Of a stretch of 45,276 nucleotides of DNA, positions 16,246-24,491 are shown in pieces. Numbering within the stretch: position 1 is the first letter of the stretch; every line of letters starts with the position of its first letter. The stretch spans positions 16,322-61,597 of the forward strand of contig NZ_JAQTWM010000010.1 in assembly GCF_028689305.1 (NCBI RefSeq). The letters run 5' to 3'. Both the position numbers and the translations under genes were made by a program. Source of the DNA: Rhodoferax sp. (GTDB lineage: Bacteria > Pseudomonadota > Gammaproteobacteria > Burkholderiales > Burkholderiaceae_C). The notes beneath the pieces are model-generated. The model saw only the letters and a list, made by a program, of their open reading frames with translations, was not told the DNA's origin and did no database searches.

Positions 16246-16914
16246 TCATAGTGAATTGCGTATGAACTGCACGGGCACAAAGCCAATTTGCCCCGCAGAT
16301 TCGGCGCTGATCAAAGCCGCCACACGGGCATCGTGACTGGCAATCACCAGTGTGGCCGCTTGCGCACGCGCGGTGGACAACAGCAGGCGTACAGCGTCAG
16401 CTGCTGCTTCATCGTCCAAACTGGCCGTGGGCTCATCGGCCAGAATCACCTGCGGCTCCAGCAACACGGCGCGCGCCAATGCCACACGTTGTGCCTGACC
16501 ACCGGAGAGCTGTGCCGGCAGACGTGCGGCCAGCTCGGCAACCCCCAACGCCGACAGGGCTGCCTTGATACGCCCAGGTGCCTCAGGCTGACTCGCGGCC
16601 CACTGCGCCATGGCCAGGTTCTGTTGCACCGTCAGCGCCGCACTCAGATGCAGTTTTTGCGGCAAAAAACCAATGGTCCTGGCACGCCAGGCATCGGCCG
16701 CCATCCTGTTGAGTTCGCTCAATGACTGACCCGCCACCCACAAGGCCCCACTGGTCGGCGCCACCAGTGCCGCGACCAGCGCCAGCCAGGTCGATTTGCC
16801 GCAACCCGACGGACCACTGAGCAACAGCACCGTCCCCTGAGTCACATCCACGTCCGGGAAGACCAGCCTGGGGCCGTTGGCGTATTGATAAGTCAGACCC
16901 TGGCTACGGATCAC
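16246..16914 (-). CDS. LolD/MacB-type ABC transporter ATPase of the Zur operon
   Basis: The ATP-binding subunit has Walker A GPSGCGKST, signature LSGGQAQR, Walker B VILADEPTASLD and the H-loop ASHD. I start it at the GTG at 16914, which overlaps the TGA of zur (GTGA), giving 222 residues. A longer reading from 16962 would use zur codons and add a non-family N-terminus. It is followed after 10 bases by the FtsX-type permease, its obvious partner. The overlap with zur implies translational coupling. Confidence 0.9.
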   Translation of the reverse strand: MIRSQGLTYQYANGPRLVFPDVDVTQGTVLLLSGPSGCGKSTWLALVAALVAPTSGALWVAGQSLSELNRMAADAWRARTIGFLPQKLHLSAALTVQQNLAMAQWAASQPEAPGRIKAALSALGVAELAARLPAQLSGGQAQRVALARAVLLEPQVILADEPTASLDDEAAADAVRLLLSTARAQAATLVIASHDARVAALISAESAGQIGFVPVQFIRNSL

Positions 16915-17444
16915 GGTGCCACCGCCTTCGGTACAGCCGCCGCACCGGCGCAATCGGCACACACGCCACGCACCGCCAGATCCAGGCTCAGCCCCTGGTA
17001 ACCAAGTGCTTGGAGCGCCTGCAGGGCGTTCTGGGCCGCGGCCTCCAGGTCCATGGCATTGCCTTGCAAGGCCCCGGTCAGCGGACTGTCACGATGGCAG
17101 CTTTGACACTCGAAATGCGGCATGGCTTTGACACTCTCAGGCATGGCCTGGTAACGGCGCACCCGTTTGGCATCCACCCGACACAACAGTAGACCGACCT
17201 GGGTCAGGCGGTCAATCAGGCGGTACAGCGTGACACGGTCCAGCGTGACACCACCTTCACCGACCCCATGCGCCGACTCAGCACTTTGCAGCGCTGCCTG
17301 CAACTGGGCATGGGTATAACTGGTGTCAGGATGCGACAAAAACCACCCCAGCACCAAACGCGCCGCCCCGGTACGGCGCAAGCCGTGGGCAGACAGCAGT
17401 GCATCAATCGGGTCCGGCTGCGCTGGGGTTGAAGTGGAAGCCAT
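16911..17444 (-). CDS. zur: Fur-family regulator, probable zinc repressor Zur
   Basis: The 177-residue protein has the N-terminal winged helix (AHGLRRTGAARLVLGWFLSHPDTSYTHAQL; the VTLDRVTLYRLIDRL recognition part). The C-terminal dimer domain has HFECQSCHRDSPL and VCADCAG, two CxxC pairs that make the structural zinc site. It is more diverged than Fur itself, as Zur proteins are. It faces znuCBA and heads its own ABC operon, so it probably represses both when zinc is sufficient. Four palindromes in the 128-base spacer are candidate operators. Confidence 0.88.
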   Translation of the reverse strand: MASTSTPAQPDPIDALLSAHGLRRTGAARLVLGWFLSHPDTSYTHAQLQAALQSAESAHGVGEGGVTLDRVTLYRLIDRLTQVGLLLCRVDAKRVRRYQAMPESVKAMPHFECQSCHRDSPLTGALQGNAMDLEAAAQNALQALQALGYQGLSLDLAVRGVCADCAGAAAVPKAVAP

Positions 17445-17477
17445 CTTGTTGAGTACCTACTTTTGTCCGAAATTATC

Positions 17478-17543
17478 GCAATTGAGTTGCGTTTGCAAAT
17501 TATTGCAACCAAATTGCGATAAACTATACCGCAACTCAATTGC
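17478..17543. promoter_or_regulatory. zur: Four GCAA-N4/5-TTGC palindromes, likely Zur operators, with znu promoter
   Basis: The sites are GCAATTGAGTTGC (17478-17490), GCAAATTATTGC (17495-17506), GCAACCAAATTGC (17505-17517) and GCAACTCAATTGC (17531-17543). The first and last are exact reverse complements of each other. A plausible promoter toward znu, TTGCAA (17503-17508) and TATACC (17525-17530) with a 16-base spacer, runs through them. Zur binding here would block both divergent operons. The assignment comes from symmetry, number and position beside zur. Confidence 0.75.
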
Positions 17544-17572
17544 AGTATCTTGACTTGCCTGCGGAATTTTCC

Positions 17573-17785
17573 ATGCCCGATTCAGACCACACCCATGATC
17601 CAGGCCATGCCGCCTCGCCTTCACATGATCATGCCCACCCCCACCATCCGGTCCCGGTGGGTTCACCGCCGATCAGCGGCGTGTTGGGATGGCCCGCCTG
17701 GCAGCGTGTGCTGGTGGTGTTGCCGCTGCTGGTCCTGCTGTGGCTGGCCGTAGGCTGGGCCAGTGCCGAGGTGCAGCCGTGGTGA
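17573..17785 (+). CDS. His-rich small membrane peptide heading the znu operon
   Basis: The 70-residue product starts at the ATG at 17573. The first 25 residues hold eight His (HTHDPGH, HDHAHPHH), and a single membrane helix follows at about 46-62 (VLVVLPLLVLLWLAVGW). The ZnuC gene overlaps its last codons. The His cluster is of the kind that binds zinc or nickel and could act as a reservoir or sensor at the membrane. I know no characterised family. Its place as first gene behind the Zur sites supports a zinc role. Confidence 0.65.
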   Translation: MPDSDHTHDPGHAASPSHDHAHPHHPVPVGSPPISGVLGWPAWQRVLVVLPLLVLLWLAVGWASAEVQPW

Positions 17786-18531
17786 CGCTTGATAACCTGA
17801 CGGTGAGTTACCGCCAGCACCCGGCTTTGCACCACATCAGCGGCCAGTTTGCGCCAGGGTCGTTCACCGCAGTGATCGGCCCCAATGGTTCGGGCAAGAG
17901 CACGCTGCTCAAAAGCATCATGGGCTTGTTGAAGCCGGCGGGTGGACAAGTCACGGTGACCCCGCCGCGCGCGCGCATCGCCTATTTGCCTCAGCTCAGC
18001 GAGATCGACCGCAGTTTTCCGATGTCGGTGTATGACTGCGTGTTGTTGGGTTGCTGGAGCCGCGTGGGTGCCTGGGGACGGGTCACGCCAGCACTGCAGA
18101 ATCAAGTGGCTGCCGCAATTCACGAGGTTGGCCTGGAGGGGTTCGAGCAGCGCACGGTGGGCTCGTTGTCCAGCGGACAGTTTCAGCGGGTGTTGTTCGC
18201 CCGGCTGCTGGTCCAGGATGCCGAGCTGATCTTGCTGGACGAGCCTTTTACCGCCATGGATTCACGTACCACGGCCGCACTGCTGGCGCTGGTGCATCAG
18301 TGGCACGAACAAGGCCGCACGGTCATCGCCGTGCTGCATGACGATGCCCAGGTGTTGGCACATTTCCCACAGACCCTGTTGCTGGCACGCGAGCTGGTGG
18401 CATGGGGTAAGACCTCGGAGGTCCTGACACCGGTGCATCTGCAACGTGCACGCGCGCTGGCCGAAGCCTGGGATGACCACGCCGATATCTGCCACACGGA
18501 CGAAGCGCCCACACCAAGGCAGGCGGCATGA
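17779..18531 (+). CDS. znuC: Zinc ABC transporter ATPase
   Basis: The 250-residue ATPase has Walker A GPNGSGKST, signature LSSGQFQR, Walker B LILLDEPF and the H-loop VLHDD. I place the start at the GTG pair 17779/17782, because GAGG lies seven bases upstream and the protein then begins VVTLDNLTVSYR like the family. It overlaps the His-rich peptide gene by a few bases and znuB by ATGA, so translation is coupled. The family also transports manganese, but the Zur neighbour points to zinc. Confidence 0.92.
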   Translation: MVTLDNLTVSYRQHPALHHISGQFAPGSFTAVIGPNGSGKSTLLKSIMGLLKPAGGQVTVTPPRARIAYLPQLSEIDRSFPMSVYDCVLLGCWSRVGAWGRVTPALQNQVAAAIHEVGLEGFEQRTVGSLSSGQFQRVLFARLLVQDAELILLDEPFTAMDSRTTAALLALVHQWHEQGRTVIAVLHDDAQVLAHFPQTLLLARELVAWGKTSEVLTPVHLQRARALAEAWDDHADICHTDEAPTPRQAA

Positions 18532-19412
18532 CGGCGACTCTGCAGGCACTGTGGGACCTGGCCGTTGGCCCGTTTGCCGAATTCGCCTTCATGCGCCGGG
18601 CGCTGGTGGCCACCCTGGCCTTGTCGCTCAGTGCCGCACCGTTGGGGGTGTTTTTGACCCTACGACGCATGAGCTTGCTGGGCGATGCGCTGAGCCACGC
18701 AGTTTTGCCCGGTGTGGCTGTGGCTTATATGTTGTTCGGCCTGTCCCTGACGGCCATGGCCGTGGGAGGTGTGCTGGCCGGACTGCTGGCCGCAGCGCTG
18801 GCTGGGCTGATCAGCCGTTTTACCCAGCTCAAGGAGGACGCCAGTCTGGCCGCCATGTACCTGGTCGCGCTGGCACTGGGGGTTACCTTGCTGGCACGCC
18901 ATGGCACGCAGCTGGATCTGCTTCACATCCTGTTTGGCAGTGCACTCGGTGTAGATAGCACCGGTCTGCTGCTGGTGTCTGGCGTGGCCAGCCTCAGCCT
19001 GCTGACGCTGGCGGCCGGCTATCGGGGCCTGGTGCTGGAAACCTTTGACCCGGTTTTCCTGAGCGCCTGCGGCCACCGCAGCTGGGTCTGGCAACAGGGT
19101 TTTCTGATGCTGGTGGTACTCAATCTGGTGGCGGGGTTTCAAACCCTGGGCACACTGATGGCGGTGGGCCTGATGATGTTGCCGGCGGTGTCTGCACGGT
19201 TGTGGCACGACACCCTGAGCGCCCAACTCATCAACGCCAGTGTCCAGGCGGCGCTGGCCAGTCTGGCCGGGCTGCTGCTGTCATACCACCTGGACACCCC
19301 CAGCGGCCCCACCATCATTGGCTGCGCCGGGCTGCTGTACGTCCTGTCCTTGTTGCTGTCTCCCAGCGGTTGGCTGCCCAAATTGCTCAAACGCCCCCAC
19401 CGCGTGGGCTGA
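18528..19412 (+). CDS. znuB: Zinc ABC transporter permease (ABC-3 family)
   Basis: The 294-residue protein has about eight hydrophobic helices and the ABC-3 family features: LRRMSLLGDALSHAVLPGVAVAYML near residue 45, and the late GTLMAVGLMMLPAVSARL. It forms the inner-membrane channel driven by ZnuC. It overlaps znuC by four bases, and znuA starts 34 bases after its stop. Length is normal. Confidence 0.93.
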   Translation: MTATLQALWDLAVGPFAEFAFMRRALVATLALSLSAAPLGVFLTLRRMSLLGDALSHAVLPGVAVAYMLFGLSLTAMAVGGVLAGLLAAALAGLISRFTQLKEDASLAAMYLVALALGVTLLARHGTQLDLLHILFGSALGVDSTGLLLVSGVASLSLLTLAAGYRGLVLETFDPVFLSACGHRSWVWQQGFLMLVVLNLVAGFQTLGTLMAVGLMMLPAVSARLWHDTLSAQLINASVQAALASLAGLLLSYHLDTPSGPTIIGCAGLLYVLSLLLSPSGWLPKLLKRPHRVG

Positions 19413-19446
19413 CCTCCCTTCATGTTGTTGTACGAAAGAGCTTGTT

Positions 19447-20358
19447 ATGAAACGTCTGACCCTGCAACTGCTGGCCTGTGCCGCCCTCAGCCCAGGCTGG
19501 CTGCTGCCTTCCGCCAGCCAGGCGGCTGACAAGCTGCCGGTGGTGACCAGCTTCAGCATCCTGGGTGACCTGGTGCAGGCGGTGGGTGGTGATCGGGTTC
19601 AAGTGACCACGCTGGTGGGCCCCGATGCCGATGCGCATGAATTTGAACCGACACCGGCACATGCAAAAGCCATTTTGAAGTCCCGGCTGTTTGTCATCAA
19701 TGGGCTCAACTTCGAGCCCTGGGCTTCCAAATTGGCCAAATCTGCTGCGTACAAGGGCAACACGCTGGTGGCCAGCCAAGGTATCTCAGTGCGTCAACTG
19801 CCTGCCAAACCGGGCCACGCGCACGCCGATACTGACCCTCACGCCTGGCAGGACCCTCGCAATGCGGTTCTGTATGTCAAAAATATTGCCAAATCACTCT
19901 CCAGTCTGGACCCAGAGGGCACTAGTAGCTATCAAAAAAATAGCGAGGCATACATCAAGGAACTCGAAGCGCTTGACGCATTTGCGCAAACCCAATTTGC
20001 CCCCCTCAACCCGCGCCAGCGTCAGGTGATTACTTCGCACGATGCGTTTGGCTACTTTGCCGCGCGATACCAGATCAGGTTCTTGGCACCACAAGGCGTA
20101 TCGTCAGAGGGCGAGCCCAGCGCCAAGGAGGTAAGCCAGCTCATCCGCCAAATCCAACGCGACAAGATCAAGGCGGTGTTCGTGGAAAACATGACCAACC
20201 CCAAGTTGCTGGCGCAGATCAGCCGCGACACTGGTGTCACCCTCGGTCCCAAACTGTACGTGGACGCCCTCTCGGGCCCAACAGAGCCTGGCAACACCTA
20301 TTTAAAAATGATGCGGTACAACGTGACGCAACTGGCAGCAGGAATGCGCCTGAATTGA
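19447..20358 (+). CDS. znuA: Zinc ABC transporter periplasmic binding protein
   Basis: The 303-residue protein starts at the ATG at 19447 with a signal peptide ending near SQAADKLPVV. The metal ligands of the cluster A-I family are present: His in DADAHEFEP, His in DPHAWQDP, His in TSHDAFGYFA, and an acidic residue near the C-terminus in LYVDALSG. A short HAHADTDPH stretch takes the place of the long His-rich loop of E. coli ZnuA. It delivers zinc to ZnuBC. A TAGCTATCAAAAAAATAGC palindrome near 19926 lies inside the coding region and resembles half of the dispersed repeat, but the peptide there is family-like. Confidence 0.93.
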   Translation: MKRLTLQLLACAALSPGWLLPSASQAADKLPVVTSFSILGDLVQAVGGDRVQVTTLVGPDADAHEFEPTPAHAKAILKSRLFVINGLNFEPWASKLAKSAAYKGNTLVASQGISVRQLPAKPGHAHADTDPHAWQDPRNAVLYVKNIAKSLSSLDPEGTSSYQKNSEAYIKELEALDAFAQTQFAPLNPRQRQVITSHDAFGYFAARYQIRFLAPQGVSSEGEPSAKEVSQLIRQIQRDKIKAVFVENMTNPKLLAQISRDTGVTLGPKLYVDALSGPTEPGNTYLKMMRYNVTQLAAGMRLN

Positions 20359-20369
20359 CGACGCTGCGT

Positions 20370-20388
20370 GTCTGGCTCTGGTCCAGAC
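20370..20388 (+). terminator. Hairpin between convergent znuA and HDOD genes
   Basis: GTCTGG (20370-20375) pairs with CCAGAC (20383-20388) over a seven-base loop, in the 33-base spacer between the two stop codons. There is no U-tract, so termination strength is uncertain. Confidence 0.35.
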
Positions 20389-20391
20389 GGC

Positions 20392-21255
20392 TCACTCAAA
20401 CATCACTTCCAGACCTTCCGTGAGCTGCAACAGTGGCGGCATGACCACCGGCTCTCCCTGTGGCAACAGGGAGGCCGATGCAGGGTTGCTCCAACCTGGG
20501 TTCAAACCCAGTCGCTCACCAACCTGGCCCGGGTAACTGGCCACCTGCGCATCTTCACTCAAACCCAACACCTCAACGCGTGCACGCCAGGCCCCCATAT
20601 GGACCCAGGCAGCAGGCTCCGAAAAATCGGGCGACAGCAAGGGCTGGGGGATATGGCGCAAAGCCTCAATCAGCGGCAGCGGAAAATTCCAGATTCGCGC
20701 CAGTTCTGCAGACACCTCACCATAATGGAAACCAAAGGTGTGTACTTCCAGTTGAGCACGACCTGCATCCAGCACCCCCATCTGCTTGTCCAGCTGGGCC
20801 ACCTCCTGGGGCATCACCATGTGCATTTGCAACTGGCCAATGCCGTGCATCAGACCCAGCGTGAAGACCATGTCCGAGTTGGCCTCACCATGCTGCGCCA
20901 ACCAACGCGCCGTACAGGCGGTGTAAAGGTTGTAACGCCAGAATTGTTTGAGATCAATGCCGGGAACATGTTTGAACGCACCCGCCACACTGTTGCCCAG
21001 CACCAGGTTGCGTACCATCACAAACCCCAGCATTTGCAGGGCAGCCTCGACGGTGCCAATGGTGCGCGAAACATGGAAGTAAGCCGAATTGGCCAGCCGC
21101 AATAACTTGGCGCTCAAAGCCGGGTCTGCGGTCAGCTGGCCGGCAATTTCCCTCACCGACACATCGTCTGAACTGAAGCTGGCAATCAACTGCTGACCCA
21201 CCTTCGGGATCGTGGGCAGTTTGCCGGGCTGGTCAATGAGGCTTTTCAGGTCCAT
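20392..21255 (-). CDS. HDOD-domain signalling protein
   Basis: The 287-residue protein is an HDOD domain over most of its length, with LPTIPKVGQQLIASFSSDDVSVREIAGQL at the start, DPALSAKLLRLANSAYF, and RTIGTVEAALQMLGF. HDOD proteins are HD-like domains that lack phosphodiesterase metal ligands and act as scaffolds in signalling. There is no other effector domain. It stands alone and converges with znuA. Target and signal are unknown. Confidence 0.88.
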   Translation of the reverse strand: MDLKSLIDQPGKLPTIPKVGQQLIASFSSDDVSVREIAGQLTADPALSAKLLRLANSAYFHVSRTIGTVEAALQMLGFVMVRNLVLGNSVAGAFKHVPGIDLKQFWRYNLYTACTARWLAQHGEANSDMVFTLGLMHGIGQLQMHMVMPQEVAQLDKQMGVLDAGRAQLEVHTFGFHYGEVSAELARIWNFPLPLIEALRHIPQPLLSPDFSEPAAWVHMGAWRARVEVLGLSEDAQVASYPGQVGERLGLNPGWSNPASASLLPQGEPVVMPPLLQLTEGLEVMFE

Positions 21256-21438
21256 GGCATCCTTGACTGTCTGTACTGAAGTTGATTATGACAGTGAGGC
21301 CCGCAGCGCAGCCGCCGATTCGTTGCCACTTTGCGCTGGATCAACATCGAACCTGATTGATGTCGGCACCCAGTGCCTTCGGCAGCCGCCTGAACTATGA
21401 TGGAACCCGTTCGAATCCGCATCTTTTGGGGAAGCATC

Positions 21439-23757
21439 ATGCCCGCCAACGCCACACCCAAACAAGCCAGCGTCACCCCACCTGCCCGCTCTGACAATGC
21501 TGCGGCCAAGGTGTCCAACGACTACTTCACCGATGCCATCCAGCGCACGGTGTTGTTTCTGGATACGCTGCTGGACCGTGGCAACAATTACCTGGAACAC
21601 CTTGACCAGGGCACACCACCATTGCTGAAGTTCGAGCACGAAATGGTGATGGACGGACACTTGTTGCCCGAGCCCTGCAACTACGCCCTGCTACGCCTAG
21701 TGCCCCCGGAGGACCTGCCGGTCAATCCTCAGGCGCGTCCAGTGATTGTGGTTGATCCCCGTGCCGGGCATGGACCTGGGATTGGTGGCTTCAAGCTTGA
21801 TTCCGAAGTGGGTATGGCCATGCGGGCCGGTCATCCCGTGTACTTTGTTACCTTCCGGCCGGAGCCGGAAGAAGGCCAGACCCTGTTCACCGTCATGCGT
21901 GCCGAGGCCCGGTTCATTGAAACTGTGATCGCGCGTCATCCCAATGAGACGGGTGCCCGCCCGGTGGTCATCGGCAACTGTCAGGCTGGCTGGGCCATGA
22001 TGGCGCTCAATGCCTTGCGGCCCGAACTGTTTGGCCCGCTGATGATCATGGGTGCGCCGGTGTCGTTCTGGGCCGGAAGCTCCAAACTCAATCCCATGCG
22101 GTATTCGGGTGCCGCACTCGGTGGCTCCTGGCTGGCCTCTCTGACCGCCGATCTTGGCGCCGACCGCTTTGATGGTGCACACCTGGTGGAGAACTTTGAG
22201 CGCCTGAACCCGGCCAACACCTTTTGGAGCAAGTATTACAACCTGTGGCGCCACGTGGATACCGAGGCGGAACGTTTCCTGGAATTTGAACGCTGGTGGG
22301 GCGGCTTTTTCCGCATGACAGGGGCCGAAATTGAAGGCATTGTGGAGAACCTGTTTGTCGGCAACCGACTGGCACGCGGCACAATGATGGCCGACGGCCG
22401 GGCCATTGATCTGCACAACATCACCTCCCCGGTGGTGGTGTTTGCGTCATGGGGAGACAACATCACGCCACCGCCTCAGGCGCTGAATTGGATCATTGAC
22501 ACTTGGGGTGACGAACAGGCCATCGCAGCAGCCGGACGGACCATTGTGTACGTGTTGCACGACAGCGTAGGACATCTGGGCATTTTTGTCGGTGGCGACG
22601 TCGCCCGCAAGGAGCACGACCAATTGGTGACGTCTCTGGACATCATCGAAAGCCTGCCGCCAGGTTTGTATGAGATGAAGCTCAAGACCAAAGCTGGACT
22701 GGATCCCTTGCGATGGGAAGAGCTTGAACCCGGCGATTACACGGTGCACTACGAACACCGCACCATGCAGGACATTCTGGCGCTGAACCCGGAAGGGCGC
22801 GCCGAAGAGGCCATGTTTTCGACCTTGGCGAAAATATCCGAATCCAATGAACGGTTTTACAAAGCTTGGGTGCGCCCCTGGTTGAAGATGACCATCACGC
22901 GCCCCGCTGCAGATGCCCTGGGCAAGCTGCATGCGTTGCGCTTGCAGCGCCAGTTGCTGTCTGACGAGTCCCCGATCGCACCTGTCATTCGCGCAGCAGC
23001 TGTTCAAGCCAAGGCGCAACGTGTACAGGTTGATGACGATCACTACCTACGCCGGCTTGAACAAAAAATGGCCCAGCTCATCAGCGACACACTGAACCAG
23101 TTTCGTGAATCGCGCGATGCCGCGCTGGTGGAGTGGACACGCCTGGTTTTTGGCCACAAAGGACTGGGGGCTTTCATCCCGCCAGACACACCCGACGCCG
23201 ATATCGCCCTGACACGGGCCATGGCTGAACTGGCCGCTCAGCGCCAATCTGCACTGGAACATATCACGGAGGGTGGTTTTGCCGAAGCCGTCTGCCGCAT
23301 CGTGCTCGCCGGCATGGTGTCGGTAGGCGCTTTTGAGCGACGCAGCCTGCGCCTGGCACGCCTGCTGGCACAACTGCCACCACAAACACTGAAAGGGATG
23401 GGGACCTCCACCAACTGGAACAAGCTGCTCAAACAGCAGGCGCGCCTGACAGCAGTAGCCCCGGTTGAAGCGCTCAACGCGCTCGAACAGTTGCTACCTG
23501 ATCAGACCAGTCGGGAAACCGCTTTGGCCATCTCGGCGGCCGTCATGATGATTGAACCCACATTGGCAAACCCACGCTCGGAAATCATCGAGTTTTTGAT
23601 GGGAACGCTTGGAGCCGATCCCGACCGGGTGATTGAACTGGCGCGCCAACTCACTGCGGCGGTGGATGTCCCGGAGAAATCCGCCAGTGCACCCCGAACG
23701 CGCCGGACCAACCCGTCCCACGGCAAAACCTCACTCGCCCAAAAAAACACCGGCTGA
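21439..23757 (+). CDS. DUF3141 protein, PHA-synthase/alpha-beta-hydrolase related
   Basis: The 772-residue protein starts at the ATG at 21439 (MPANATPKQ), which has GGGGAAG upstream. The N-terminal half is an alpha/beta-hydrolase-like domain with PVIVVDPRAGHGPGIGG and GNCQAGWAMMALNALRPELFG; GNCQAG is in the nucleophile-elbow position with Cys as nucleophile, as in polyhydroxyalkanoate synthases. The C-terminal half (about 480-772) is helical and specific to the DUF3141 family. No phaC or phasin lies nearby. A role in acyl or polyester metabolism is inferred from the fold only. Confidence 0.85.
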   Translation: MPANATPKQASVTPPARSDNAAAKVSNDYFTDAIQRTVLFLDTLLDRGNNYLEHLDQGTPPLLKFEHEMVMDGHLLPEPCNYALLRLVPPEDLPVNPQARPVIVVDPRAGHGPGIGGFKLDSEVGMAMRAGHPVYFVTFRPEPEEGQTLFTVMRAEARFIETVIARHPNETGARPVVIGNCQAGWAMMALNALRPELFGPLMIMGAPVSFWAGSSKLNPMRYSGAALGGSWLASLTADLGADRFDGAHLVENFERLNPANTFWSKYYNLWRHVDTEAERFLEFERWWGGFFRMTGAEIEGIVENLFVGNRLARGTMMADGRAIDLHNITSPVVVFASWGDNITPPPQALNWIIDTWGDEQAIAAAGRTIVYVLHDSVGHLGIFVGGDVARKEHDQLVTSLDIIESLPPGLYEMKLKTKAGLDPLRWEELEPGDYTVHYEHRTMQDILALNPEGRAEEAMFSTLAKISESNERFYKAWVRPWLKMTITRPAADALGKLHALRLQRQLLSDESPIAPVIRAAAVQAKAQRVQVDDDHYLRRLEQKMAQLISDTLNQFRESRDAALVEWTRLVFGHKGLGAFIPPDTPDADIALTRAMAELAAQRQSALEHITEGGFAEAVCRIVLAGMVSVGAFERRSLRLARLLAQLPPQTLKGMGTSTNWNKLLKQQARLTAVAPVEALNALEQLLPDQTSRETALAISAAVMMIEPTLANPRSEIIEFLMGTLGADPDRVIELARQLTAAVDVPEKSASAPRTRRTNPSHGKTSLAQKNTG

Positions 23758-23767
23758 TTGACCGGTG
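23741..23767 (-). terminator. Intrinsic terminator of msrA
   Basis: Read on the minus strand, CACCGG (23767-23762) and CCGGTG (23753-23748) form a GC stem over an eight-base loop and are followed by seven T (23747-23741). It starts three bases after the msrA stop codon and overlaps the 3' end of the DUF3141 gene on the other strand. Confidence 0.75.
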
Positions 23768-23769
23768 CC

Positions 23770-24312
23770 TCAACCCCGAGCCAGTCTGGCAAAGGTTTGC
23801 CGAAACTTGGCGACCTTGGGGGCCGCCACGGCCATGCAATAACCTTGGTGTGGATGACGCGCAAAATAGTCCTGGTGGTAGCTTTCTGCTGGCCAATAGT
23901 TGGCAACAGGCACGACCTCAGTGACGATGGGATGATGGTAGGTGCCGCTGGCCACCATCTCGGCAACCACTTGCTGCGCGATCAACTGATGTTCGGGGTC
24001 AGTGAAATAGATACCACTGCGGTACTGCGTCCCACGGTCATGGCCTTGGGCGTTGAGCGTAGTGGGATCATGGATGACAAAAAATATCTCCAAAAGCTCC
24101 CGCAAGCTGACCTGTTCGGGGTCAAACACCAGCTTGACCACCTCGACATGACCGGTTTGACCAGTACAGACCTGCTCATAACTTGGCTGCACAACATGTC
24201 CATTGCTGTAACCGGATTCCACATCAAGAACCCCTTTGACGTTCACGTAAACTGCCTCCGTGCACCAAAAACATCCTCCGCCCAATGTGATGGTTTGGGT
24301 ATGAACTGCCAT
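23770..24312 (-). CDS. msrA: Peptide-methionine (S)-S-oxide reductase
   Basis: The enzyme reduces methionine-S-sulfoxide in proteins. From the ATG at 24312, preceded by AAGGAG, it has 180 residues. The catalytic motif GGGCFWCTEAVY is near the N-terminus, and GYSNGH, GHVEVVKLVFDP, DRGTQYRSGIY and YHQDYFARHP follow as in the family. A longer reading from 24402 adds 30 residues without family support. It stands alone, with a strong terminator directly after it. Confidence 0.96.
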   Translation of the reverse strand: MAVHTQTITLGGGCFWCTEAVYVNVKGVLDVESGYSNGHVVQPSYEQVCTGQTGHVEVVKLVFDPEQVSLRELLEIFFVIHDPTTLNAQGHDRGTQYRSGIYFTDPEHQLIAQQVVAEMVASGTYHHPIVTEVVPVANYWPAESYHQDYFARHPHQGYCMAVAAPKVAKFRQTFARLARG

Positions 24313-24438
24313 GTGGGTTCTCCTTGTAGACACCAGACAAACTCTGACCGCAGCATGGTACTGCGTGTAGATACGCTGGACCACCCGCGACGTTTCTCTC
24401 AAATTACCGTGAAATCCGTCGGGCCATGCACCTTGGCG

Positions 24439-24468
24439 TTGACATCCTCACGGGCAAACGCTTATATT
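24439..24468 (+). promoter_or_regulatory. Sigma-70-type promoter of the TetR-RND operon
   Basis: TTGACA (24439-24444) and TATATT (24463-24468) are separated by 18 bases, close to the consensus. Start of transcription would be near 24475, giving a short leader before the ATG at 24492. Confidence 0.75.
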
Positions 24469-24488
24469 AATAACCAGCCAGTCATTAA
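24467..24488. promoter_or_regulatory. Imperfect palindrome over the promoter, likely TetR operator
   Basis: TTAAT and ATTAA arms flank AACCAGCCAGTC; 16 of 22 positions are symmetric. It covers the end of the -10 box and the predicted transcript start, directly before the TetR-type gene. That is where an autorepressor of the efflux operon would bind. Confidence 0.55.
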
Positions 24489-24491
24489 CTT

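Noticed and set aside
15033-16914. MacAB-type macrolide exporter
   Set aside because: There is no membrane-fusion gene; ATPase and permease are separate and lie in a Zur-headed operon.
19921-19950. TAGCTATCAAAAAAATAGC inside znuA as a sixth repeat copy
   Set aside because: It resembles the repeat's AT-rich half, but the TTTTGGCCTCTAG half is missing and the encoded peptide fits the ZnuA family.
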